Source: Bacteroidales bacterium UBA3868
GTDB taxonomy: Bacteria > Bacteroidota > Bacteroidia > Bacteroidales > WCHB1-69
Direction of reading: 5' to 3'
Assembly: GCA_002392325.1 (NCBI GenBank)
Contig: DGGS01000039.1
Span: 1 to 19,680, forward strand
DNA: 19,680 bases
Shown here: positions 1 to 7,526 of the stretch, in pieces
How the letters are laid out: every line of letters begins with the position of its first letter
Position numbering within the stretch: position 1 is the first letter of the stretch
Made by a program: the position numbers and the translations under genes
The notes under the pieces: generated by a model
What the model was told of the DNA's origin: nothing
The model's database searches: none
Seen by the model: only the letters and a program-made list of their open reading frames with translations

Positions 1-27
1 TGGGTTCAAGTCCCACCTTCGGTACCA
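1..27 (+). tRNA. 3' end of a tRNA, probably tRNA-Leu (cut by window edge)
   Basis: Only the T arm, the acceptor 3' strand and an encoded CCA are inside the window. The T stem is TGGG/CCCA around loop TTCAAGT (5-11), the acceptor strand is CTTCGGT (17-23), the discriminator base is A at 24 and CCA is at 25-27. The missing 5' strand should read like GCCGAAG or ACCGAAG. That and the A discriminator fit a Bacteroidetes tRNA-Leu, but the anticodon lies outside the window, so the identity is an inference. It sits 10 bases upstream of tRNA-Gly and is probably co-transcribed with it. Confidence 0.7.
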
Positions 28-36
28 AAATCGCAA

Positions 37-109
<73 letters not shown>

Positions 110-114
110 CAAAC

Positions 115-147
115 AAAAAAAACCGCTAATTAGCGGTTTTTTTGTTT
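115..147. terminator. Bidirectional intrinsic terminator
   Basis: The perfect inverted repeat AACCGCTA-AT... at 121-138 (AACCGCTAAT/TAGCGGTT) is flanked by a run of A on its left and a run of T on its right. It can therefore end the tRNA transcript on the plus strand and the FISUMP lipoprotein transcript on the minus strand. It begins just after tRNA-Gly and ends about 20 bases before the lipoprotein stop codon. Confidence 0.85.
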
Positions 148-167
148 TTATGTGTTACACTTTTCCC

Positions 168-980
168 CTAATCCTTCACACACCGTACTGAGAAACAGGC
201 CTTCTTGTTACTGACAATCTTGTTGGCCAACACATCGTTGTAACCAATGTAACGGCCGTAGGCATTGGGATTCATCAGTGTATCATCCCCCTCCTTGAAA
301 CCATAAGGGGTTGAACTCCAGAAGTTTGCGCCACTATGGAAACTGTAGAAGCGCACCACCTCGTTGTCCTCATAACAATGGCCCGTGGGAACAGCGCCGA
401 AAAGAGATGTGTTGTTTGAGTCCATGCCCATTCCCGGAGTGTTCGGAACTACCGATTCCTTCCACAAGGAATCCACCGCCAACATTTTGGCAGGAGAGAA
501 TTTCTTCTTTCCAGATGTGCAATTGGTGACAAAATCCACCAATTCGTGCCACTCCTCATCCGAAGGCAAATGGAAACCTGTCGGACAAATACCCTGCACA
601 CGGTTGGCATGCACCTCACCGTCCTTCGCATGTCTGGCCGCAGCCCAATTGTAGAGCACCCCATACATTTTGACACTATCCACATTACCTGCCGGAAAAT
701 AATAACGCTCCTTGAAAACCGTATCCGTGTTGTCAATGGGCGAACCGTCCGCATAATGCCGGGTTCTCAGATTCTCGCCCAACCAAGTCTGCTTGCCAAT
801 CTTAACAACCGAATAAATATTCCCTTCAACATCTATTACGAATTGTGTTGAATCAAGCAATTCAAACTTGCAAGGACCACATGTTTCTGTATTTCTGTTA
901 CAGGAAACCGCTAAAAACAAGCATGTTAACACAAACAAACCATATACTGGGAATACTCTTTTCATCATAGTATTTGTCAT
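168..980 (-). CDS. FISUMP-domain lipoprotein
   Basis: Secreted lipoprotein of 270 residues with a FISUMP domain (Fibrobacter succinogenes major paralogous domain, TIGR02145). This family is common in Bacteroidetes and Fibrobacteres surface proteins and has no defined biochemical role. An N-terminal hydrophobic segment ends in a lipobox, AVSC, with Cys27 as the expected lipidated residue. The FISUMP core then follows: KIGKQTWLGENLR near residues 60-72, YGVLYNWAAA near 106-115, GICPTGFHLPSDEEW near 130-144, FWSST further on, and the terminal FSVRCVKD. The reading frame is open further upstream to 1193, but that part would run antisense into mnmE and put the signal peptide far inside the protein. 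ATG at 978-980 is therefore preferred. ATGs at 966-968 and 963-965 are alternatives that also keep the signal peptide. A TATGTTTG box lies about 16 bases upstream of the chosen start. Ligand and substrate are unknown. Confidence 0.88.
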   Translation of the reverse strand: MTNTMMKRVFPVYGLFVLTCLFLAVSCNRNTETCGPCKFELLDSTQFVIDVEGNIYSVVKIGKQTWLGENLRTRHYADGSPIDNTDTVFKERYYFPAGNVDSVKMYGVLYNWAAARHAKDGEVHANRVQGICPTGFHLPSDEEWHELVDFVTNCTSGKKKFSPAKMLAVDSLWKESVVPNTPGMGMDSNNTSLFGAVPTGHCYEDNEVVRFYSFHSGANFWSSTPYGFKEGDDTLMNPNAYGRYIGYNDVLANKIVSNKKACFSVRCVKD

Positions 981-995
981 TTTTATAAGAATTTG

Positions 996-1003
996 CAAAC
1001 ATA
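996..1003 (-). promoter_or_regulatory. Bacteroidetes -7 box for the FISUMP gene
   Basis: On the minus strand this reads TATGTTTG, a full match to the Bacteroidetes TAnnTTTG -7 element, just upstream of the lipoprotein start. A weak -33-like ATTG lies about 21 bases further upstream. This is assignment by motif and position only. Confidence 0.5.
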
Positions 1004-1045
1004 CAACATTTTTCTCAAAATAAACAATCGTCCATAGCATTTTTG

Positions 1046-1053
1046 TATTTTTG
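1046..1053 (+). promoter_or_regulatory. Bacteroidetes -7 box for mnmE
   Basis: TATTTTTG matches TAnnTTTG exactly and ends 18 bases before the mnmE ATG. It is preceded directly by a near copy, CATTTTTG (1038-1045). The same tandem arrangement recurs at three other places in the window. If this is the promoter, a TTG start at 1051 for MnmE is ruled out, because that codon would lie inside the box. Confidence 0.55.
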
Positions 1054-1071
1054 CCGCAAATTCTTGCGATT

Positions 1072-2442
1072 ATGAAAGACACGATCTGCGCCATATCCAC
1101 ACCCGCCGGCATCGGGGCAATAGCCGTGGTGCGCGCCTCCGGCGACGAGGCCTTTGAGAAACTCACCCCACTCTTCCCCAATATCAACCTCAACTCCCTG
1201 CCGCCTCAAAGCGCCAAGTTTACGCAAATATTTGACAACGACCAAGTTATAGACCAGGTGGTGGTGCTGAAATTCGCTGCCCCACACTCCTATACCGGTG
1301 AAAACATGGTGGAGATCTCCTGCCACGGCTCCCTCTATATCCAGAAAAAAATACTGGAACTGATGATTGAACAGGGCTGCCGCATGGCCCAACCCGGTGA
1401 GTTCACCCAACGCGCCTTCCTAAACGGCAAACTGGACCTGCCGCAAGCCGAAGCCGTCGCCGACCTGATTGATTCCCAGTCAGAAAGCACGCACAAACTC
1501 GCCATCAACCAACTTAAAGGTTCCTTTTCCAAGAAACTGAACTCGCTGCGCGAACAACTGGTGCAACTCGGATCTCTGTTGGAACTGGAACTCGACTTCA
1601 GCGAAGAGGAGGTGGAGTTTGCCAACCGCGAGGAACTGAACCGCCTGCTGGATGAATTGGGTACCGAGACCGACCGTCTTCTGCACTCCTTCAAGGTGGG
1701 CAATGCGCTCAAAACCGGCATCCCCGTTGCGATTGTCGGGCAACCCAATGTGGGCAAGTCCACCCTCCTGAACACGCTGCTGCAGCACGACAGAGCCATC
1801 GTTTCCCCTATTCCAGGCACCACCCGCGACACTGTGGAGGACACCTTCGTCATCAACGGTACGCCGTTCCGTTTCATTGACACCGCCGGCATCCGCCAAG
1901 CCGACGACTCGCTTGAGAGCATCGGCATCGAGCGCACCTTCCAAGCCATCGACCAGGCTTCCATCATTTTCTATATGGTGGACGCCAGCCGGGCGGACTT
2001 CGCCAGTGTGAAAGCGGAAGTGGAGGAATTCAAAGTTTCCACTGACCTTACAGACAAGCAGTTACTCATCATCGCCAACAAGATTGACGAACTTAAAACC
2101 CTGCCTGAGCATTACAAGGATTGGCACGATATGGACATCATCTTCATATCCGCCAAACGTCAAGTTAACATCGGCGACATCGAAAACCGACTCGTTGAAT
2201 ACATCCAACAGCATCATATTCAAGATGTTTCACTGCTCACCAACGAACGGCATTACGCCCTCTTGTCGGATATGCGCACCGCCATCGGGCGCATCCGCCA
2301 GGGACTGGCCGATGAAATCCCCACCGACCTGCTGGCAGAGGATGTGCGCATCGCACTGTACGACATCGGTTCGCTCACCGGCACCATATCCACCGACGAA
2401 CTGCTGGACAACATTTTCGGGAAATTCTGCATCGGCAAATAA
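1072..2442 (+). CDS. mnmE: tRNA modification GTPase MnmE
   Basis: MnmE works with MnmG to install the aminomethyl-type modification at C5 of wobble uridine (U34) in tRNAs that read split codon boxes, using a tetrahydrofolate-bound one-carbon unit and GTP hydrolysis. At 456 residues the protein is normal for the family. The N-terminal tetrahydrofolate-binding domain begins at MKDTICAISTPAGIGAIAVVR. The G domain shows G1 GQPNVGKS (223-230), the potassium-loop/G2 stretch with GTTRD (249-253), G3 DTAG (270-273), G4 NKID (336-339) and G5 SAK (360-362). The C-terminal CIGK (453-456) carries the conserved Cys needed for modification. ATG at 1072 gives the conserved N-terminus; an in-frame TTG at 1051 would add seven residues and overlap the promoter box. 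The next gene starts immediately after the stop codon. Confidence 0.98.
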   Translation: MKDTICAISTPAGIGAIAVVRASGDEAFEKLTPLFPNINLNSLPPQSAKFTQIFDNDQVIDQVVVLKFAAPHSYTGENMVEISCHGSLYIQKKILELMIEQGCRMAQPGEFTQRAFLNGKLDLPQAEAVADLIDSQSESTHKLAINQLKGSFSKKLNSLREQLVQLGSLLELELDFSEEEVEFANREELNRLLDELGTETDRLLHSFKVGNALKTGIPVAIVGQPNVGKSTLLNTLLQHDRAIVSPIPGTTRDTVEDTFVINGTPFRFIDTAGIRQADDSLESIGIERTFQAIDQASIIFYMVDASRADFASVKAEVEEFKVSTDLTDKQLLIIANKIDELKTLPEHYKDWHDMDIIFISAKRQVNIGDIENRLVEYIQQHHIQDVSLLTNERHYALLSDMRTAIGRIRQGLADEIPTDLLAEDVRIALYDIGSLTGTISTDELLDNIFGKFCIGK

Positions 2443-3585
2443 ATGGCGGCACTCTACATCTTCAATCCGGAACATGACTATGCGCTGGCCAACAACGACC
2501 CGCACTTCATGCCGCCTGCCTCGGCGGTGAAGTTCGCCCTCGACTGCGCACTGTTTCTGTCTTACATCGTTCCTGAAGATGCTTCCCTGTTCCTCCCCCA
2601 CTCCACAAACGACAAATTCTATTCCAGAAAAGACAACTCTTGGTTATCCGAAACACCTGATTTTCAATCTGTTCAACCATGGGGATGGGACGCATTGGTC
2701 CTACATCAATGCCAAGAACATTTCCCTTACAAATCTTTGGAATATGAAAACATGGTCATCACCGTTCGGCGATTGGCGCACCGCAGGAACACCATCGCCG
2801 CCATGGAGTATCTCAAACAGCATTGTCCGGATGAAATCCACCTGCCCGAACCGGCGCAAGAACTGTTCAACACCGACGAGATGGAAGAATACATCCGCAA
2901 GTATCAGCATGTTATCTTCAAATCACCTTACTCCGGAAACGGTCGCGGGCACTTGTACGCGCACGAGCGAAGCAATCCTACGCTGCTCCGGCAAGGTGGC
3001 GGTGTGATTCGCCGCCAGGGATCCATCATGGCCGAACCTTTATATGAGGTGGTTCAGGATTTCGCCATGGAATTCAGATGCCATAACGGGCAAACCGAGT
3101 TTAGCGGATATTCCCTCTTCAACACCCTCCATTACGGGTATGCGGGCAATCTTCTGCTCACGGACACGCAAATTGAAGCACGACTCACCCAATGGGTTCC
3201 GGAAGCGCATCTGCATGCTATTCAAGACCACTTGCGCGACTATATCACGCATTCCATCGCCCCATTTTACGAAGGTTATCTTGGTGTGGATATGTTTGTG
3301 TATCAAAAAGATAACTGCTCCTATTTCAACCCAATGGTGGAGATGAACCTGCGCATGACCATGGGGCTGGCGGCGCATATACTGGTGGAGCGATACCTGC
3401 ATCCCGAGGCAAAAGGCATCATGCGGCTGGAATACCAACCCAAATTCGGAAGACTCCTACAGCAAATTCAAAACCAAGAACCGCTTACCATCAAGGACGG
3501 GAAATGGCACCATGGTTTCCTCGCCTTGAATCCGGTGACGGAAGAAACCCAATACGCGATTACCATCAATATTACAAACATCTAA
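2443..3585 (+). CDS. Conserved Bacteroidetes protein, possible ATP-grasp fold
   Basis: Function unknown; 380 residues, soluble, no signal peptide. The ATG abuts the mnmE stop (TAA then ATG), so the two are almost certainly co-transcribed and translationally coupled. Two stretches recall ATP-grasp enzymes. The first is a Lys followed by a Ser/Gly-rich loop, KSPYSGNGRG (160-169), in the place of the nucleotide-binding loop. The second is an acidic C-terminal stretch, GVDMFVYQ (281-288) and MVEMNLRMTMG (298-308), like the metal-binding E-x-N of that fold. The N-terminus, with FNPEHDYALAN (7-17), looks like a conserved family signature. If the fold is right, the protein may join a carboxylate to an amine with ATP, but no substrate can be named. 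The ATP-grasp reading is inferred from motifs only. Confidence 0.85.
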   Translation: MAALYIFNPEHDYALANNDPHFMPPASAVKFALDCALFLSYIVPEDASLFLPHSTNDKFYSRKDNSWLSETPDFQSVQPWGWDALVLHQCQEHFPYKSLEYENMVITVRRLAHRRNTIAAMEYLKQHCPDEIHLPEPAQELFNTDEMEEYIRKYQHVIFKSPYSGNGRGHLYAHERSNPTLLRQGGGVIRRQGSIMAEPLYEVVQDFAMEFRCHNGQTEFSGYSLFNTLHYGYAGNLLLTDTQIEARLTQWVPEAHLHAIQDHLRDYITHSIAPFYEGYLGVDMFVYQKDNCSYFNPMVEMNLRMTMGLAAHILVERYLHPEAKGIMRLEYQPKFGRLLQQIQNQEPLTIKDGKWHHGFLALNPVTEETQYAITINITNI

Positions 3586-3596
3586 TAATCAAGAAT

Positions 3597-4022
3597 ATGA
3601 ATAATGTTACCATCCGTCTGATGACGGCAGAAGACTACCAACCCGTGTATCACTTGTGGACCATCACGGAGGGCATGGCGCTCCGGAGCTACGATGATTC
3701 CGAAGAGGGCATCACCAAATTCCTGCGCAAAAACCCGACCTCCAACTTCGTGGCGGTGCTTGACGGGGAGATTGTGGGCGTGCTGCTTTGCGGCATTGAC
3801 GGCCGCAGGGCTTACATTTACCACACCGTAGTGCGCACCGACCTCCGCAACCGAGGCATCGGCAAAATGCTACTGGCAGAGGCATACAAGGCCATCGAAG
3901 CCGAAGGCATCAAGAAGAACGGGCTGCTGGTGATGAACACCAACGAACTGGGGCAGGCGTTCTGGGCCTCTCAGGGCTGGGACAAGCGCACCGATGTCAC
4001 CTATTACAGCAAAAACAATTAA
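3597..4022 (+). CDS. GNAT-family N-acetyltransferase
   Basis: A 141-residue protein of the GCN5-related N-acetyltransferase family, which moves an acetyl group from acetyl-CoA to an amine. The acetyl-CoA pyrophosphate-binding loop is clear: VVRTDLRNRGIGKMLL, with R-x-x-G-x-G at 84-89. Before it lies the beta-strand region FVAVLDGEIVGVLLCG (51-66). After it come a helix and the C-terminal strand LLVMNTNELGQAFWASQGW (110-128), whose AFWASQGW is the usual 'FY...GF'-like motif. The ATG at 3597 starts right at the GNAT fold; the frame is open back to 3504, but that part overlaps the previous gene. The start lies 11 bases after the upstream stop codon, so it probably belongs to the mnmE transcription unit. 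The substrate cannot be told from sequence. Confidence 0.9.
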   Translation: MNNVTIRLMTAEDYQPVYHLWTITEGMALRSYDDSEEGITKFLRKNPTSNFVAVLDGEIVGVLLCGIDGRRAYIYHTVVRTDLRNRGIGKMLLAEAYKAIEAEGIKKNGLLVMNTNELGQAFWASQGWDKRTDVTYYSKNN

Positions 4023-4033
4023 GCGATACCAAC

Positions 4034-4049
4034 TATTTTTGTATTTTTG
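4034..4049 (+). promoter_or_regulatory. Tandem -7 boxes upstream of the Ig-like lipoprotein
   Basis: Two head-to-tail copies of TATTTTTG (4034-4041 and 4042-4049), each matching TAnnTTTG, end 20 bases before the TTG start at 4070. No clear TTTG -33 box is seen. The arrangement is like that upstream of mnmE. Confidence 0.5.
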
Positions 4050-4069
4050 CGCTTTAAAAAAGAGCACGA

Positions 4070-5737
4070 TTGAAACGAGTCATCCTTTTCATATTAGCGG
4101 GATTCCTGTTGGGCGCTTGCGCCAAAATCGTCACGCCGGTAGGCGGTCCCAAAGACGAACTGCCCCCGAAACTGTCCAAAGAGCAGCCAGCCAGCGGGTC
4201 CGTGCGTTTCAACGACCGTGTCATCAAGATCACCTTTGACGAGTTTTTCACGCTCAACAATCCCACTGAAAATGTGCTCATCTCCCCTCCCATGGAGACA
4301 CCGCCCGAGTACTCAATTCAGAACAAGTCGCTGATTATCAAATTCAAAGACTCGCTTCGGCCCAACACCACATACAACATGGTGTTCTCCAACTGCATAC
4401 AGGACTTTCACGAGAGCAACAAACTCAACTATTACCATTACAGTTTTTCCACCGGTGACGAGATTGACACCTTCATGCTGGCGGGTTCGGTAAAGGATGC
4501 CCAAACGCTGGCTGGTTGCGACAACTACTATGTATTCCTATACGACCGCGATGTGGATTCGCTTCCGCTGACCACCCTACCCATGTATGTGACGAAGACG
4601 CAGCCCAGCGGGCGATTCACCTTCCAAAACATCCGTTCCGGGGAATACAAGGTTTTCGTCCTGAAGGATCTGAATGCCAACCTGCTCTATGACCTGCCGA
4701 ACGAAAGCATCGCCTATGCCGACCGTATGTTCGCATCCTTCCCTGCGCCTCCGAAGGACACCAACGCACGCAGAAGCCAGTTGCCAGATTCGTTGCCGCA
4801 AGTCATGCTCTACGCTTTTGAGGCCTCCGACTCAATCCCCACGCTGCTGCATTACGAGAATCCTGCCGCCGGGCACTATGTATTCCCGTACAAAGCGCCT
4901 GTGGAGCAGTTTTCCGCCACTGCTATCGGCCGTGATGTACCGCATTTTGAAATTATCAGCAAGACCCTCGACACGGTGACCTGGTATCTGAAAGAGCCGC
5001 TGACCGACACCCTCTCCTACCTTTTTTCCGCTGACGGGCACACGGACACGGTATCCATCACGCCTTACAAACCGAAGAAGACGCAAACCCGTGGCGGCAG
5101 GACAACCGCCGCTGCCACCCTTTTGCCCGTAACCCCGCTCAATCAGGGGCATCGTTTCAAGCCTCTCACTCTTGCTTTCAACTATCCTATCAAACCTACG
5201 GATTCCATTGATGTGATGGTGATCAGTCATCAAAAGAACCTCAAAGACACTACCCTGTTCCGGGTTATTGTTCCAGACACACTGGTCATGCGATTACCTT
5301 TGCCTTTTGTCTTTGAGGACAAAAAGAACTACACCGTTCTTATTGCGGATTCCGTATTTGTGGGATACAACGGGTTATACAATGACTCCATCAAATGCTC
5401 CTTTGTCACCCAATCGGAAAAGGATTATGGTTCGCTGACCATGAACTATGTGGTTCCGGGTACTGGTTTTCAGTACATAGCCCGTCTTTGGAGTGGCAAG
5501 CAGATGGTGCAGGAAGACATATTCTCCGAATCAAAACAAATTCAATACAAATATCTTACGCCCGGAGATTTCAGCATTACATTAATTGAAGACCGCAATC
5601 ATAACGGTCGTTGGGATGCCGGTGACTATCGGGAGAAGCAGCAACCGGAAAATGTGATTCAGTATCCGAAATCCATCCATATTCGGGGATTCTGGGAAAA
5701 CGAGGAAAGTTTTGAGATTCCGGACACCCGAGAATAG
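4070..5737 (+). CDS. Ig-like domain lipoprotein (SbsA-type N-terminal domain)
   Basis: A 555-residue lipoprotein of a family found widely in Bacteroidetes, with no assigned enzymatic role. It starts at TTG (4070-4072). That codon is supported because the signal peptide MKRVILFILAGFLLGAC begins there and no usable ATG precedes it. The lipobox LGAC places the lipidated Cys at 17. The following conserved KIVTPVGGPKDELPPKL (19-35) and the strand-rich region with ITFDEFFTLNNP and NVLISPP fit the bacterial SbsA Ig-like (Big_5) domain. The middle, beginning around residue 160, has beta-sandwich-like repeats such as SGRFTFQNIRSGEYKVFVLKD; a related segment, LTPGDFSITLIEDRNHNGRWD, lies near the C-terminus. 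The protein is probably anchored in the outer or inner membrane facing the periplasm. The next gene converges with it, 3 bases away, with no terminator between them. Confidence 0.87.
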   Translation: MKRVILFILAGFLLGACAKIVTPVGGPKDELPPKLSKEQPASGSVRFNDRVIKITFDEFFTLNNPTENVLISPPMETPPEYSIQNKSLIIKFKDSLRPNTTYNMVFSNCIQDFHESNKLNYYHYSFSTGDEIDTFMLAGSVKDAQTLAGCDNYYVFLYDRDVDSLPLTTLPMYVTKTQPSGRFTFQNIRSGEYKVFVLKDLNANLLYDLPNESIAYADRMFASFPAPPKDTNARRSQLPDSLPQVMLYAFEASDSIPTLLHYENPAAGHYVFPYKAPVEQFSATAIGRDVPHFEIISKTLDTVTWYLKEPLTDTLSYLFSADGHTDTVSITPYKPKKTQTRGGRTTAAATLLPVTPLNQGHRFKPLTLAFNYPIKPTDSIDVMVISHQKNLKDTTLFRVIVPDTLVMRLPLPFVFEDKKNYTVLIADSVFVGYNGLYNDSIKCSFVTQSEKDYGSLTMNYVVPGTGFQYIARLWSGKQMVQEDIFSESKQIQYKYLTPGDFSITLIEDRNHNGRWDAGDYREKQQPENVIQYPKSIHIRGFWENEESFEIPDTRE

Positions 5738-5740
5738 CTG

Positions 5741-6307
5741 TCATTCAAGCAAATTCACGCCGTATTCTACCGGATCCTCCGCCGCCAGAGGCACATCATC
5801 CTCATCCATATAGATGTAATTTTTGACTCGTGGACTGAATGTCTTGAGGTAGAAGTCTTGAAGGAGAACCTCCACTTCGCTCATGGTCTGTTCGATGAGG
5901 GCGGGTTTCAGTTGGCATTCCCACACCACGATGACTTGCCAGCCGTTCTCGGAGAGGATCTCATAATTCTTCTGATCCCTCTTCTGGTTCCGCCGAATCT
6001 TCGCCACCCAAAATTCCCGATTTGTCTTCGGAATCTTGCAACACGCGGAATCCTCAATTGTACATTGTTCATTGTTCATTGTACATTGAATATGGTGTCC
6101 GTGCCAGAAGCAGCCGTTCACGAAAATGGCGGTGCGGTACTTGCGCATCACAATATCGGGTTTGCCGGGCACGCCACGCACATTAAGACGGTAGCGGTAA
6201 CCGTGCTGCCACAACCATTGGCGCACCAGCCGTTCGGGTTTGGTGTTCTTGCTGCGGATGTGCGACATGCAGCGGTGGCGTTGTGCGGGGGTTAATCGGT
6301 CGGGCAT
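5741..6307 (-). CDS. vsr: Very short patch repair endonuclease Vsr, with repeat-derived insertion
   Basis: Vsr nicks next to T in T:G mismatches made by deamination of 5-methylcytosine, starting very short patch repair. The fold begins with RLTPAQRHRCMSHIRSKNTKPE (4-25), where Glu25 matches the family's catalytic helix. It continues with GVPGKPDIV (catalytic Asp51), FVNGCFWHGHH (62-72; Cys66 and His71 as zinc ligands, His69 catalytic), KIPKTNREFW and the late WEC (129-131) zinc Cys. Oddly, about 15 residues (around 73-87) separate GHH from ACCKIPK. They are encoded by a 7-base tandem repeat and have no counterpart in ordinary Vsr. Removing them would restore the H-x-x-C zinc spacing. The protein is 188 residues, longer than the usual 135-150, also because of a C-terminal tail. 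The start overlaps the upstream gene's stop region by 16 bases. Whether it is active is uncertain. Confidence 0.93.
   Translation of the reverse strand: MPDRLTPAQRHRCMSHIRSKNTKPERLVRQWLWQHGYRYRLNVRGVPGKPDIVMRKYRTAIFVNGCFWHGHHIQCTMNNEQCTIEDSACCKIPKTNREFWVAKIRRNQKRDQKNYEILSENGWQVIVVWECQLKPALIEQTMSEVEVLLQDFYLKTFSPRVKNYIYMDEDDVPLAAEDPVEYGVNLLE
6057..6088. repeat. 7-bp tandem repeat ATTGTAC/ATTGTTC inside vsr
   Basis: The plus strand shows ATTGTAC, ATTGTTC, ATTGTTC, ATTGTAC and a final ATTG, about 4.6 units. On the minus strand it is read in frame in vsr as part of residues 73-87 (QCTMNNEQCTI). I saw no second copy in the window. Short repeats of this ATTG(T)AC type are scattered through many Bacteroidetes genomes; the mobile or replicative origin of this one is not shown. 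Confidence 0.85.
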
Positions 6308-7515
6308 AACACAGGATTAATGGAACATCTTTGCAGCAGATTCTTCAGTGCGGCAGCATGGTGCCCTATTGCGATGACATGGTGATTTCCTATAGGATTT
6401 GTTAAGAAATATTCGGCATTGGACGGGTCAGTGAGGCGAACCAACAATTGTGTGCGGCAGAGGTCCGGTTCCGCCTGATTGCGGACCAGTTCGCCTTCCG
6501 CGACAAATGCCCGCGACAAGTCTCCGGAAACCTTGCAAACCGTGACAGGGCCTTCGGGCACATGGCCGCGGATACCTACGCCGATGCCCGACTCATAGTG
6601 GGTGTCGAGTTCATAGTTGCGCACCATGTCGAATGGGACAGTGCAATGGGCGAATAGGATTTCTCCCGTTTCAGGATTAATGCTGGCGGGGTTCGCTTGA
6701 AATGATGAGTTGCCGATCAGGGTGCGAAGCAGCATCATAGTCAGCATGGTGGGCACATCGCCTTCGCAACCAGCCACGAGTCCTTCCGAATTCAGTTTGG
6801 CCAGTGCCCAGCAGCCGGTATTGTGGACGGCATCCAGCAAGTCGAAGCAACGGAGGGTAAGACCGTTGAGGTGGTGCTTCTCGGTCAAGGATTTCAGGGC
6901 CAGATAGATGCGATAAGCGCCGGGCAGGGCGGCGTGTATTTGTGGGACATCGCTGGCCTCCGGAGCAGATTGCTCGGGAATGGTGTCCAATGTGTCCAGC
7001 AATGCGCGCATCGGGATGTCAACAAGTTCGGCACCCAGTTTGCTTTTGACGGCATCACGATTCACCCCGCTGGAAATCAGCCAGTCGGATGGCTCACCGA
7101 TGATGCCAAGACGGCAGTTGCGGAGGATGCGCCCCTCCTCTACCCCACTTAATTGCTGAATGCGTGTTGTAATGTATTCCGGACTGCCGTGGAGGATCTC
7201 ACCCTGTAGGCCTTGCTGGCGAAGGAAGGAAAGGATTTCCATGGCGGCAGGCAGCGAGTTGCTCTTGTTTGATGCAAGCAGGCGGAAGGGTTTCTTGGAT
7301 TTCGCGAGTAATTGAGGCAAAAGTTGTTTAAAGAGACCTTCGGTGCCACCCGTACGCACATAAATCAGGTCCAAGTCATGCGTACCGTAATCGGAATAAT
7401 CGTCGTTTTTCAGCACATAGGGGATACTCAAGGAGGAGAGAAACTCCTGGGTGAGGGAAGCCACAGTCTGTGGGTCATGCAATGTGGAAGTTATGGTATA
7501 GATGGCTATGTTCAT
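6292..7515 (-). CDS. L-fucose/arabinose isomerase-like protein
   Basis: A 407-residue cytoplasmic protein resembling the fold of L-fucose and L-arabinose isomerases, which interconvert aldoses and ketoses with a divalent metal. Recognisable parts are YVRTGGTEG (52-60), IGEPSDWLISSG (139-150) and a family-type acidic segment, GCEGDVPTMLTMMLL (249-263), like the metal- and sugar-binding region. A C-terminal domain with AHCTVPF and GIRGHVPEGPVTVCKVSG follows. It is shorter than true FucI (about 590 residues), so a different substrate or even a non-catalytic role is possible. No sugar-catabolic neighbours (kinase, aldolase, permease) are seen. It starts 11 bases below the Nudix gene and overlaps vsr by 16 bases, so the three genes form one operon of unrelated-looking functions. 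Confidence 0.75.
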   Translation of the reverse strand: MNIAIYTITSTLHDPQTVASLTQEFLSSLSIPYVLKNDDYSDYGTHDLDLIYVRTGGTEGLFKQLLPQLLAKSKKPFRLLASNKSNSLPAAMEILSFLRQQGLQGEILHGSPEYITTRIQQLSGVEEGRILRNCRLGIIGEPSDWLISSGVNRDAVKSKLGAELVDIPMRALLDTLDTIPEQSAPEASDVPQIHAALPGAYRIYLALKSLTEKHHLNGLTLRCFDLLDAVHNTGCWALAKLNSEGLVAGCEGDVPTMLTMMLLRTLIGNSSFQANPASINPETGEILFAHCTVPFDMVRNYELDTHYESGIGVGIRGHVPEGPVTVCKVSGDLSRAFVAEGELVRNQAEPDLCRTQLLVRLTDPSNAEYFLTNPIGNHHVIAIGHHAAALKNLLQRCSINPVLCPTD

Positions 7516-7526
7516 GATGACAGGAT

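Noticed and set aside
1051..1071. TTG start seven codons upstream for MnmE
   Set aside because: The codon overlaps the TATTTTTG box and would extend past the conserved MnmE N-terminus.
981..1193. N-terminal extension of the FISUMP lipoprotein to 1193
   Set aside because: It would run antisense through the mnmE start and put the signal peptide 71 residues inside the protein; the -7 box at 996-1003 also argues for the later start.
3504..3596. Longer GNAT protein starting at 3504
   Set aside because: The extra part overlaps the previous gene and has no GNAT-like sequence; ATG at 3597 begins at the fold.
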